DNA of 64,000 bases, from assembly GCA_963773055.1 (NCBI GenBank), contig CAVYZL010000003.1, forward strand, positions 558,001 through 622,000, read 5' to 3'. Positions 23,526 to 31,261 of the stretch are shown in pieces. The notes beneath the pieces are model-generated. The model saw only the letters and a program-made list of their open reading frames with translations. It did not search any database and had not been told where the DNA came from. Position numbers and translations under genes: made by a program. This DNA comes from PALSA-612 sp963773055. GTDB lineage: Bacteria > Actinomycetota > Thermoleophilia > Gaiellales > Gaiellaceae. Within the stretch, counting starts at the first letter, position 1; each line of letters opens with the position of its first letter.

Positions 23526-24131
23526 GTGCTCGACGACCGCGTCCGCTCCGTGCTCGCCCGGCTCGAGGACGACGACCGGCGCGAGCGCGAAGCAGAGCTG
23601 CCCGCGGCCGTCCGGTCGAGACAGGTGGCGCTGACGACCGGTCAGTTCCTCTTCTCGCTCGTCGCTCCGTGTGCCTCGGCGTCCGTCCTCGAGATCGGCG
23701 GTTCGCGCGGCTACTCGGCGATCTGGCTCGCGGCCGCCGCGCGCATCCTCGGGGGGAGCGTGACATCGCTCGAGAGCGACCCGGTCAAGTGCGCGGCCTG
23801 GACGGCGAACGTCGCCGACGCCGGCGTGGAAGAGTCGGCCCTGCTCGTCGAAGGCGATGCGTTCGAGACGCTGCCTGCGCTCGAGGACGTGTTCGACGTC
23901 GTCTTTCTGGACGCGGAGAAGGACGACTACGAAGCGCTGTTCGCCCTCGCGCGACAGAAGGTCGAGCCGGGCGCGCTCGTGATCGCCGACAACGTGCTGT
24001 CAGACGTCGACAGGCTCGGCGCCTACTCGCAGGCGCGCCAGGCGGACCCCTCGCTCGTCAGCGTGACCCTTCCGCTCGACCGCGGGCTCGAGCTGACGAC
24101 GATCTTAAAGGGGACCGGGGGACAGGATTAA
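23526..24131 (+). CDS. O-methyltransferase (class I, SAM-dependent)
   Basis: 201 aa; GTG start 3 bp after the Rieske gene. Motif I VLEIGGSRGYSAIWLA (about 52-67), acidic VTSLESDPVK, and the family motif DVVFLDAEKDDYEALF, with ALVIADNVL near 155-163: the layout of caffeoyl-CoA/catechol O-methyltransferase-like proteins. The metal-binding DAEKDDY and DN residues are present. Substrate unknown. Its stop codon lies in the loop of the hairpin shared with the convergent VOC gene. Confidence 0.82.
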   Translation: MLDDRVRSVLARLEDDDRREREAELPAAVRSRQVALTTGQFLFSLVAPCASASVLEIGGSRGYSAIWLAAAARILGGSVTSLESDPVKCAAWTANVADAGVEESALLVEGDAFETLPALEDVFDVVFLDAEKDDYEALFALARQKVEPGALVIADNVLSDVDRLGAYSQARQADPSLVSVTLPLDRGLELTTILKGTGGQD

Positions 24132-24142
24132 CCCTGTCCCCC
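24117..24142. terminator. Bidirectional hairpin carrying both stop codons
   Basis: 10-bp stem GGGGGACAGG / CCTGTCCCCC with an ATTAAC loop in which TAA on both strands ends the two convergent genes. Same GGGACAG core as the palindromes at 28933 and 42940. Confidence 0.6.
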
Positions 24143-24520
24143 AGGCGGCTCTGTCACCTCGCTCATCAGGCCCATGAGGTTGCCGTCCGGGTCGCGGAAG
24201 AACGCCATCCAGAGCTCGTGGTCGGGAAGCTTCGCGATCAGATGCGGCTCGTCGAGGAATTCGACGCCGCGGCCGCCCAGCTCCTCGTACGCAACCGGTA
24301 GGTCGGGTACGCGGAAGTAGAGCGTCGAGCTCGGGTGGTCGACCTCGTCGTTCTCGGGCACGGCGAGCATCAGCCGGACGCCGCCGCACATGAGAAAGGC
24401 AAGGGATCCGGCGTCGAACAGGAAGTCGAGGCCCAGGGTGTCGCGGTAGAACGCGACGGAAGCCTCGAGGTCTCGGGCGCGGATCGCCACCTGGCCGATG
24501 TTCTCGATGGGGGTCGTCAT
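24128..24520 (-). CDS. VOC family protein (glyoxalase-like)
   Basis: 130 aa, one VOC module: IGQVAIRARDLEASVAFYRDTLGLDFLFDAGSLAFLMCGGVRLMLAVPE, YFRVPDLPVAYEELGGRGVEFLDEPHLIAKLPDHELWMAFFRDPDGNLMGLMSEV. Probable metal ligands His/Glu are partly visible. Ribosome site GGAGG upstream. Divergent from a MarR-type gene, a pairing that often means the regulator controls it. Substrate unknown. Confidence 0.82.
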   Translation of the reverse strand: MTTPIENIGQVAIRARDLEASVAFYRDTLGLDFLFDAGSLAFLMCGGVRLMLAVPENDEVDHPSSTLYFRVPDLPVAYEELGGRGVEFLDEPHLIAKLPDHELWMAFFRDPDGNLMGLMSEVTEPPGGQG

Positions 24521-24541
24521 GCGTCCTCCTTCTTCATATAC

Positions 24542-24552
24542 TTAGCGTTGCT
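24542..24552. promoter_or_regulatory. Palindromic operator candidate between VOC and marR genes
   Basis: TTAGCGTTGCTA includes the inverted repeat TAGC-GTT-GCTA in the 47-bp divergent region, next to TATACC, which sits 6 nt before the marR ATG. Suits a MarR dimer site controlling both genes. Confidence 0.4.
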
Positions 24553-24567
24553 ACCTATACCTTTAGC

Positions 24568-25005
24568 ATGGCTAAGAAACTGATGTCAAGCAGCGAGCAG
24601 CGCGTCGTCGCCGATCAGCTCCATTCGGCGGCGATCCACTTGCTGCGCCGCCTCCGGAAGGTGGACGAGGCGAGCGGGCTGACCGCCGCTCGGTTGTCGG
24701 CGCTGTCCGTGCTCGTGTTTGGCGGTCCCGCGACGCTCGGCGAGCTGGCGGCCGCGGAGCAAGTGTCGGCGCCGACGATGAGCCGACTCGTGAGCGGGCT
24801 CGAGCGCGACGGCTACGTCGTCCGGGAGCCGCACGAGCGGGACGCACGATCCGTCCGTGTGCGCGCGACCGCGCGGGGGCGTCGAGTTCTCCTCCAGGGG
24901 CGCGAGCGACGCGTGGCCGAGCTCGTCGGCCTGCTCGAGCAGACGTCGCCGGACGAGCTCGTGACGCTTGGGCGGGCGGCGGAGATCATGGAACGCCTTC
25001 TCTGA
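24568..25005 (+). CDS. MarR family transcriptional regulator
   Basis: 145 aa winged-helix regulator. LTAARLSALSVLVFGGPATLGELAAAEQVSAPTMSRLVSGLERDGYVVREPHERDARSVRVRATARGRRVL spans the DNA-binding wHTH, with the DxRxxxxxLT-type wing. Flanking helices form the dimer interface. It likely represses the divergent VOC gene and itself; the ligand is unknown. Appears leaderless (TATACC at 24556-24561). Confidence 0.88.
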   Translation: MAKKLMSSSEQRVVADQLHSAAIHLLRRLRKVDEASGLTAARLSALSVLVFGGPATLGELAAAEQVSAPTMSRLVSGLERDGYVVREPHERDARSVRVRATARGRRVLLQGRERRVAELVGLLEQTSPDELVTLGRAAEIMERLL

Positions 25006-25041
25006 CGACCGCCGTCTGCCTCGGATGCGTATGCTCTGTGT

Positions 25042-25250
25042 ACCGCGGAAAGGAGGTGGTCCGATTGGGTGACGACAGTTCGGGCAGTGGAGGTACTCGC
25101 CGGTAGAGGCGTGTCCCTGGGACCTCAGGGGAATCGCCTAGCCAGCGTAGGGGACTCGCTGTGAGCGCCGCCGTCTTCGGACGGCAGGAAGCGCCTCTAC
25201 TAGTACAGGCGGATTACCGGGCATGGGGGTCGCGAAGGCGGCCCCTATGT
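25042..25250 (+). ncRNA. Candidate structured RNA
   Basis: No protein frame is convincing here, but the stretch has strong RNA features. A TATGCT -10 (25030-25035) would start a transcript near 25042. AAAGGAGGTGGTCC (25049-25062) is nearly the full complement of the 16S rRNA 3' end. GTAGAGGCG (25103-25111) pairs with CGCCTCTAC (25192-25200), closing a domain that contains CCCTG/CAGGG (25115-25130) and GCCGTC-TTCG-GACGGC (25170-25185). A closing ~11-bp hairpin (25223-25248) ends just before the convergent transporter. A TTG-started 13-residue peptide follows the anti-16S element. Family not identified; raiA, 6S or a new class should be considered. Confidence 0.5.
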
Positions 25251-25254
25251 CGTT

Positions 25255-27447
25255 CTAGGGCGTCTTGGAGGGCTCCGGCGGGCTCTCGACCTGCATCTTC
25301 GGCAGCCACTCGAGCCAGCCCGGCAGATACCAGTTCCAGCGGCCGAGCAGCGTCATCGTCGCCGGCACGAGCACGGAGCGGATGATCGTCGCATCGATCA
25401 GCAGGGCGACCGCGACGCCGAAGCCCATCTGCTGGAACATCACCAGGTCGCCCATCGCGAAGCCCAGAAAGACGGCGACGATGATCAGCGCCGCGCCCGT
25501 GATCAGCCGGGCCGTCGACGAGACGCCCCACGCGACGGCCTCGTGGGTGTCGCCTCGCACCGTGTACCGCTCGCGGATCCGGGAGAGCAGGAACACCTGG
25601 TAGTCCATGGAGAGCCCGAACAGCACGGAGAAAAGGAAGAGCGGAACCCACGCCTCGATCACGTCGACCTGCTGGAACCCGAGGAGATCGGCGCCGACTC
25701 CGTGTTGGAAGACGAGCACGAGCAGGCCGTAGGCGGCGCCGACCGACAGGAGGTTGAGCGCCACGCTTGTGGCTGCGACGACGATCGAGCGGAACGCCAC
25801 GGTGAGCACGACGAACGTCAACCCGAGGACGAAGAGGAACACGTAGGGCGCCGGATCGCTCGTCGCGTCGAAGTAGTCGACGCTCTCGGAGCTCGTGCCG
25901 CCGACGAGTGCCTCAGCGCCGGTCGCCGCAAAAGCCGTGGGCACGACATTGTCGCGCAGGTCGCGCACGGAGGCGACGGCGCGCTCGCCCGCCGGGTCTC
26001 CCTCCACCGGCACATCGAGAAGCGCGGCGTCGCCGTCCGCCGAGACGCGGATCAGCGCCGGCGGCCCGAAGCGCTCGTCGCGGCCGAGTTGCGTCTGGAG
26101 ATTCCGCAGCGCCGCCGACACGGCCGGCTGGTTGTGACCTTCCGGGACGATGATGTGCACGGGGTCGGTCGTCGCCGCGGGGAAGTCGCGCTGGAGCTCG
26201 ACGAACGCCTGTTTCGAGGAGAAACGGTCGGGAAGCGTCGTGATCGAGTTCGCGCCGATGCTCATGCCGAGCACTGGCGACGCCGCCGCGACGAGGAGCG
26301 CGACCGACGCGCCGAGGCTGACCCACGGGCGGCGCTGGACGCGCGCGACGATCGAGCCCCAGAACTTACCCTCGACGTTCGTGTCCTCGATCGAGCGGCT
26401 CCCGATGATCGGGATGCGTAGCCGGTTCACGCCGTCGCCGATCAAGCTCAGGAGCGCGGGCAGCAGCGTGAGCGCTCCGAGCACGGAGACGATGCCGACG
26501 AGGATCGCCCCGATTGCGAGGCTTCGCATGACGGACGAGGGGACGATGAGCATCCCGAACATCGCGACGACGAACGTGCTGCCGCTGAAGAGGACGGCGC
26601 GGCTCGCGGTCGCGCCGGCCGTCGAGATGGCTGCCGCCTTGTCGCGTAAATGCCCTCGCTCCTCGCGGTAACGAGAGACGACGAACAGCGAGTAGTCGAT
26701 TCCGAGCGCGAGGCCCATGGCGATAAGCATGTTCACGATGAAGACGGAGAGCTCGACGGGCTGCGCAACGAGGGCGGTCAGCCCGAGAGCGACGATGATC
26801 GAGACGATCGCCATCAGCAGCGGGACGAGCCCGGCGACGACCGCGCCGAACACGAGCAGGAGGACGATCAGCGCCGCAGGCAGGCCGAACTGGAGCTCGC
26901 CGGTCTTCAGGTCGTGCTGGGAGAGCTCGTTGAAGTCGTGGTCGAGCGTCTCGTCGCCCGTGACGGCGACGAAGAACCGCGGATCGCGGTCAGCGCGCTC
27001 GACGGTGGGGAGGAGGTCTGCCGCAGCGCCGTCGTTGATGAGGAGCGGGATGACCGTCGCGTGCCGGTCCTGCGACACGAGGGAAGGGTCGTGGGTGTCG
27101 TACCAGTCGTGGGCGCCGGCGACGGCGCCGGTCGCCGCCGCGTCCAGGAAGAGCGCCCTGGCGAACTCTTGAAATTCCGGGCTGTCGACCGTGTAGCGGT
27201 CAGAGCGGATCACGGCTATGTCCGAGACCGTTGTCCGTGGATCGGCTGGGAACGCCTTCTCGTACGCGTGGAGGGCGCGCCAGGACTCGGGATTGTTCGT
27301 TGGCTTGCCCTCCGTCGTCAGACTTCCGGGGAGGAGCACCGCGACCGATGCGAAGGCGAGGACGATCAGGACCGCCCAGGCGGCGATCGTCCTCCACGGA
27401 TGTCGCGCGCAGGCTCGGGCGATGCCTTGCGTCGACGGCTTCCTCAT
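25255..27447 (-). CDS. MMPL/RND-type membrane transporter
   Basis: 730 aa with the duplicated RND layout: one N-terminal helix, a periplasmic loop (about 45-165), a block of five helices (about 170-350), a second helix and loop (about 355-530), and a final block of five helices. MMPL hallmarks visible: GIDYSLFVVSRYREE and GLSMDYQVFLLSRIRERY, the Asp-Tyr pairs in the proton-relay helices. Exports lipids or hydrophobic compounds using the proton gradient; cargo unknown. The ATG overlaps the upstream epimerase stop (ATGA). Confidence 0.9.
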   Translation of the reverse strand: MRKPSTQGIARACARHPWRTIAAWAVLIVLAFASVAVLLPGSLTTEGKPTNNPESWRALHAYEKAFPADPRTTVSDIAVIRSDRYTVDSPEFQEFARALFLDAAATGAVAGAHDWYDTHDPSLVSQDRHATVIPLLINDGAAADLLPTVERADRDPRFFVAVTGDETLDHDFNELSQHDLKTGELQFGLPAALIVLLLVFGAVVAGLVPLLMAIVSIIVALGLTALVAQPVELSVFIVNMLIAMGLALGIDYSLFVVSRYREERGHLRDKAAAISTAGATASRAVLFSGSTFVVAMFGMLIVPSSVMRSLAIGAILVGIVSVLGALTLLPALLSLIGDGVNRLRIPIIGSRSIEDTNVEGKFWGSIVARVQRRPWVSLGASVALLVAAASPVLGMSIGANSITTLPDRFSSKQAFVELQRDFPAATTDPVHIIVPEGHNQPAVSAALRNLQTQLGRDERFGPPALIRVSADGDAALLDVPVEGDPAGERAVASVRDLRDNVVPTAFAATGAEALVGGTSSESVDYFDATSDPAPYVFLFVLGLTFVVLTVAFRSIVVAATSVALNLLSVGAAYGLLVLVFQHGVGADLLGFQQVDVIEAWVPLFLFSVLFGLSMDYQVFLLSRIRERYTVRGDTHEAVAWGVSSTARLITGAALIIVAVFLGFAMGDLVMFQQMGFGVAVALLIDATIIRSVLVPATMTLLGRWNWYLPGWLEWLPKMQVESPPEPSKTP

Positions 27448-28334
27448 GTCGCCCTGCGAATCTGCTCGTCGACGCCGATCGGCTCGATCCCGAAAGTGGC
27501 CACGGCCGGTGCGATGTCGCACGTCTGGTCACCGCCGTCGATGAGCATCGTCAGCTGGTCTCTCGTGATCGGCGCACCGGGCAGGCGGTCCGTCAGCGTC
27601 GCGCCCGCGCGCATGACGGAGACGGGGACGTGGAGCGTCGCCCGCCTGGCGCCAAGCTTGGCGCGGATGCGTGCGTAGAGGTCGTTCCACGTCAGCGCGT
27701 CGGCGCCGCCCAGCTCGAACGTCCTTCCCGCGGCACCTGCCTTGTCGATCGCGCCGGCGAAGAACGCCCCGACATCGTCGACCCAGATCGGCTGCAGACG
27801 CTGCTCGCCGGAGCCGACGATCGTCGTCACGGGCGACCAACGGACCTGTCGGACGAAGGTCGGCAGCACGCCGCCTCCTGAGCCGAAGACGAAGCTCGGC
27901 CGGAAGACGACCGACTCGACCGTGGAAGCGGCGACCGTCTGCTCCATCGACCACTTCGCGTGGAAGTACGGCACGAGGTCGCGGTTCGCCTCGCTCGTCC
28001 CGAGCGCGCTCATCAGGACGAAGCGGCGCACACCGGCCTCCTCCGCGGCCTGCACGAGCGTCCCCGTCCCGTCTTCCATCACGCGCTCGAAGTCGGCCGG
28101 CTTGCCCTTGATCATGGCGACGAGATGGACGACGGCGTCGGCGCCATCGACGGCGCGCCGGAGGCTGTCCACGTCCGTCACGTCTCCCGGGACGAGCTCG
28201 CAGCCCCATCCCTCGAGCATCGCGCCGCGCTTCGGATCGCGCACGAGCGCGCGGACGGGAAGCTCGCGCGCCCGAAGCGCGTGGACGACTCTCGTGCCGA
28301 CGAAGCCCGTACCGCCGGTGACGAGGACCGTCAT
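27444..28334 (-). CDS. NAD(P)-binding epimerase-like (atypical SDR) protein
   Basis: 296 aa. Rossmann motif TGGTGFVGTRVV (7-18), GDVTD, and ADAVVHLVAMIKG; the catalytic YxxxK of classical SDRs is altered (YFHAKWSMEQ), as in the NDUFA9/YwnB-like atypical branch. C-terminal substrate domain with LPTFVRQVRWSP and QPIWVDDVG. May modify a quinone-related or nucleotide-sugar compound; unknown. Overlaps both dcd and the transporter gene by 4 bp, so one operon dcd-epimerase-MMPL. Confidence 0.82.
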   Translation of the reverse strand: MTVLVTGGTGFVGTRVVHALRARELPVRALVRDPKRGAMLEGWGCELVPGDVTDVDSLRRAVDGADAVVHLVAMIKGKPADFERVMEDGTGTLVQAAEEAGVRRFVLMSALGTSEANRDLVPYFHAKWSMEQTVAASTVESVVFRPSFVFGSGGGVLPTFVRQVRWSPVTTIVGSGEQRLQPIWVDDVGAFFAGAIDKAGAAGRTFELGGADALTWNDLYARIRAKLGARRATLHVPVSVMRAGATLTDRLPGAPITRDQLTMLIDGGDQTCDIAPAVATFGIEPIGVDEQIRRAT

Positions 28335-28903
28335 GTCTTCGGTTCGAAGTTTTTGAAGTAGCGGCTCGGCGTCGGGCCCTTCTGGCCCTGGTACTTCGAG
28401 CCGAGGCCGTCGGCGCCGTACGGGGTCGACGCGGGCTCGGTCATCTGGACGAAGGAGAGCTGGCCGATCTTCATCCCGAAGTAGATCGTGATCGGGAGGT
28501 TCGCGACGTTCGAGAGCTCGAGCGTCACGTGACCGTCCCAGCCGGGGTCGATGAAACCTGCGGTCGAGTGGATGAGCAGGCCGAGGCGGCCGAGCGAGCT
28601 CTTTCCCTCCAGGCGCGCGACGAGGTCGTCGGGAAGCCGCACACGCTCGAGCGTCGAGCCGAGGACGAACTCGCCGGGGTGGAGGATGAACGGCGACTCG
28701 TCGTCGATCTCGACGAGGCCGGTCAGGTCCTCCTGCGCCTGCTTGACGTCGATGAACGGGTAGCGCGCGTTGTGGAAGACGCGGAAATAGCGGTCGACAC
28801 GCACGTCCACGCTCGACGGCTGGAGCAGCGAGGGGTCGTACGGATCGATCTCGATCGACCCGTCCTCGAGCCGACGCTGGATCGTGCGGTCGGAGAGAAC
28901 CAT
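28331..28903 (-). CDS. dcd: dCTP deaminase
   Basis: 190 aa. Trimeric dUTPase-fold enzyme making dUTP from dCTP. Family motifs present: LLQPSSVDVRVDRYFRVF, EFVLGSTLERV, GKSSLGRLGLLIHSTAGFIDPGWDGHVTLELSN (catalytic Glu in LEL), and the C-terminal GLGSKYQGQKGPTPSR that covers the nucleotide. Actinobacterial homologs are often bifunctional dCTP deaminase/dUTPase; that is not resolved here. Confidence 0.95.
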   Translation of the reverse strand: MVLSDRTIQRRLEDGSIEIDPYDPSLLQPSSVDVRVDRYFRVFHNARYPFIDVKQAQEDLTGLVEIDDESPFILHPGEFVLGSTLERVRLPDDLVARLEGKSSLGRLGLLIHSTAGFIDPGWDGHVTLELSNVANLPITIYFGMKIGQLSFVQMTEPASTPYGADGLGSKYQGQKGPTPSRYFKNFEPKT

Positions 28904-28932
28904 CGACCGATTCTACGAAGCCGACTTTGGCC

Positions 28933-28957
28933 GGGGACAGTCACTGTGACTGTCCCC
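28933..28957. repeat. GGGGACAG palindrome, copy 2
   Basis: GGGGACAGTCAC-T-GTGACTGTCCCC: a perfect 12-bp inverted repeat in the dcd/aminotransferase divergent spacer. Shares GGGACAG/CTGTCCC ends with 24117-24142 and 42940-42965 but has a different centre. Confidence 0.55.
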
Positions 28958-29001
28958 TGTACCGTCCGGCCATCTCCGACCGCTCGGCTATGCTCGCCCC
29001 G

Positions 29002-30378
29002 GTGGCCGCGACGCGTTCGATCGAGATCGTGACGGGCGTCCCCGGCCCTCGCTCCACCGAGATTCTCCAGCGCAAGGGCGCAGTCGTCGCCGACGCGCTC
29101 TCGTGCTACGCCCCGGTGGTCGTCGCCGAGGGGCAAGGCGCGACGCTGACGGACGTCGACGGGAACACGTTCATCGACTTCGCCGGCGGGGTCGGCTGTC
29201 TCGCTGTCGGGCACGCGCATCCCCGCGTCGTCGCAGCCGTGCAGGAGCAGGCTCAGCGGTTCACGCACACGGACTTCACGGTCGTGCCGTACGAGGTCTA
29301 CGTCGACCTCGCGGAGCGCCTCTGCGAGCTGACTCCGATCGACGGCCCGGCGAAAGCCGCGTTCTTCAACTCGGGGGCGGAGGCGATCGAGAACGCCGTC
29401 AAGTTTGCGCGCGTGTACACCGGACGGCCGGCGGTGATCGCGTTCGACGGCGGCTTCCATGGCCGCACGCTGCTCGCGCTGTCACTGACCTCGAAGACGC
29501 ATCCGTACAAGGCGGGCCTTGGCCCGTTCGCGCCCGAGGTCTACCGCGTTCCCTACCCGAACGACTACCGTGGCCCGGACGTCGGGACGGCGCTTGCTGC
29601 GCTCGAGGGAGCCCTCGTCACGCAGGTCGCAGCCGAGCAGGTGGCGGCGATCGTGATCGAGCCGATCCAAGGCGAGGGAGGCTTCGTCGTCTGCCCGCAG
29701 TCGTTCCTCGAGGGCGCGCGGCGGATCTGCGACGAGCACGGGATCGTGCTGATCGTGGACGAGGTTCAGACCGGCTTTGGCCGGACCGGACGGATGTTCG
29801 CGATCGAGCACACCGGCGTCGAGCCAGATCTGATGGTGGTCGCGAAGTCGATTGCCGCCGGCCTTCCCCTGTCCGGCGTCCTCGGGCGGGCGGAGATCAT
29901 GGACGCGCCGGGCGACTCGGCGATCGGCGGCACCTACGTCGGAAACCCCGTCGCGCAGGCGGCCGCAGTCGCCGTGCTCGACGTCTTCGAGGAGGAAGCT
30001 CTCCTCGACCGCGCGAGCCAGATCGGAGAGACGATGCGGGCGCGAATGCTCGCGTGGCAGGACCGCTTCGCGGCGATCGGCGACGTCCGCGGCGTCGGGG
30101 CGATGCTCGCGATCGAGCTCGTTCGCGAGCGGGCGACACGTGAGCCGGCGCCGGAGCTCGCGGCGTCCATCTGCGAGCACGCGATGGGCGCGGGCCTCAT
30201 CCTCCTGCACGCGGGCATCTACGGGAACTGCATTCGCGTGCTCGTGCCGCTCGTGATCGGCGACGGCGAGCTCGAGGAAGCGCTCGACGTCTGGGAGCAC
30301 GCACTCGAAACTGTCCTCTCGGGCGGATCGCGGACGGGCGAGCATGCTCCACATCTCGGCGTCGTCGAGCCCGACTGA
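29002..30378 (+). CDS. Class III aminotransferase (4-aminobutyrate transaminase-like)
   Basis: 458 aa. PLP fold type I enzyme: GGVGCLAVGHAHPRVV, FFNSGAEAIENAVKFAR, FDGGFHGRTLLALSLT, VIVIEPIQGEGGF-type strand, DEVQTGFGRTGRMFA (Asp binding the pyridine N) and the Schiff-base Lys in VVAKSIAAGLPLSG. Closest in layout to GABA/5-aminovalerate transaminases; substrate not certain. I chose the GTG at 29002: TATGCT (28988-28993) is a -10 at the usual 8-nt distance, while the ATG at 28990 lies inside that element. A ~20-residue C-terminal tail is extra. Confidence 0.88.
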   Translation: MAATRSIEIVTGVPGPRSTEILQRKGAVVADALSCYAPVVVAEGQGATLTDVDGNTFIDFAGGVGCLAVGHAHPRVVAAVQEQAQRFTHTDFTVVPYEVYVDLAERLCELTPIDGPAKAAFFNSGAEAIENAVKFARVYTGRPAVIAFDGGFHGRTLLALSLTSKTHPYKAGLGPFAPEVYRVPYPNDYRGPDVGTALAALEGALVTQVAAEQVAAIVIEPIQGEGGFVVCPQSFLEGARRICDEHGIVLIVDEVQTGFGRTGRMFAIEHTGVEPDLMVVAKSIAAGLPLSGVLGRAEIMDAPGDSAIGGTYVGNPVAQAAAVAVLDVFEEEALLDRASQIGETMRARMLAWQDRFAAIGDVRGVGAMLAIELVRERATREPAPELAASICEHAMGAGLILLHAGIYGNCIRVLVPLVIGDGELEEALDVWEHALETVLSGGSRTGEHAPHLGVVEPD

Positions 30379-30420
30379 GCCAGGACTCCCCGCGTCGGCG
30401 GACACTAGACTCGACGGGCG

Positions 30421-30831
30421 ATGCTCGAGCACGAGGGCAAGGTCGAGCTGCTGCGCGCGGTGCCGCTCTTCGGCGGCTGCTCGGAGCGCGAGCTGCAGCA
30501 GATCGCTGCGATCGCCGACGAGCTCTCGTTTCGGGAGGGCATCGTGCTCACGAAGCAGGGCCATCCCGGGCGGGAGATGTTCGTGCTGCTCGAGGGCACC
30601 GTCGACGTCGTTCGCGACGGCACGCTCGTCAACCGGCTCGGCCCGGGTGACTTCGTCGGGGAGGGAGCGCTGATGCTGAGCAAGCCGCGTAACGCGACGA
30701 TCACGGCCACCTCGCCGATCCGGGCGCTCGTGATCACGCAGTCGAACTTCACGCATCTCCTCGACGAAGATCCGGACATCGCCCGGAGCGTCCAGGAGAC
30801 GCTCGATGCGCGAACGCCGCCCGAGGCTTAG
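30421..30831 (+). CDS. Stand-alone cyclic nucleotide-binding domain protein 1
   Basis: 136 aa, a single CRP-like cNMP-binding barrel: LFGGCSERELQQIAAIADELSFREGIVLTKQGHPGREMFVLLEGTVDVVRDGTLVNRLGPGDFVGEGALMLSKPRNATITATSPIRALVI. No HTH or kinase domain is attached. The phosphate-binding cassette (GDFVGEGALMLSKPRNAT) keeps the Glu and Arg expected for nucleotide binding. Leaderless (TAGACT 8 nt before ATG). Paralog follows directly. Confidence 0.82.
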   Translation: MLEHEGKVELLRAVPLFGGCSERELQQIAAIADELSFREGIVLTKQGHPGREMFVLLEGTVDVVRDGTLVNRLGPGDFVGEGALMLSKPRNATITATSPIRALVITQSNFTHLLDEDPDIARSVQETLDARTPPEA

Positions 30832-30843
30832 ACTCGGCCGCGA

Positions 30844-31260
30844 ATGCTCCATCGAGACCACCGCGCAGACGTGTTCGCCAAGCTGCCCCTCTTCGCCGGC
30901 TGCTCGAAGGGCGAGCTGCGAAAGATCGCAGCGATTGCCGATGAGCTCGATCTCCGGCAGGGGAAGGAGCTGACGAAGCAGGGCGGTCCTGGCCGCGAGT
31001 TCTTCGTGCTGCTCGAAGGCAGCGCCGACGTCGTGCGGGACGGAAAGCGCCTTTCGACGCTCGGCGCCGGCGACTTCTTCGGCGAGCTGGCACTGCTCTG
31101 CGACCGGCCTCGAAGCGCGACGGTCACGACCACATCGCCCGTCCGGGCCCTGATCGTCACGGCGACGAACTTCAAGCGCCTGCTGCGAGAGAACCCGGCG
31201 ATCTCCGTGAAGATCCTCGAGGCGGTCGCCGAGCGCTCGCCTCCCTCCTCGAGCGACTAG
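30844..31260 (+). CDS. Stand-alone cyclic nucleotide-binding domain protein 2
   Basis: 138 aa tandem paralog of the preceding gene with the same layout (LPLFAGCSKGELRKIAAIADELDLRQGKELTKQGGPGREFFVLLEGSADVVRDGKRL..GDFFGELALLCDRPRSATV). The cassette FGELALLCDRPRSAT is closer to the CRP consensus. It has its own TAGACT element overlapping the previous stop, so it can be transcribed separately. Function unknown. Confidence 0.82.
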   Translation: MLHRDHRADVFAKLPLFAGCSKGELRKIAAIADELDLRQGKELTKQGGPGREFFVLLEGSADVVRDGKRLSTLGAGDFFGELALLCDRPRSATVTTTSPVRALIVTATNFKRLLRENPAISVKILEAVAERSPPSSSD

Positions 31261-31261
31261 C

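Noticed and set aside
25049..25105. A real 13-residue protein gene after the strong Shine-Dalgarno-like element
   Set aside because: The frame is tiny and lies inside a region whose helices suggest RNA; kept only as a note in the RNA entry.
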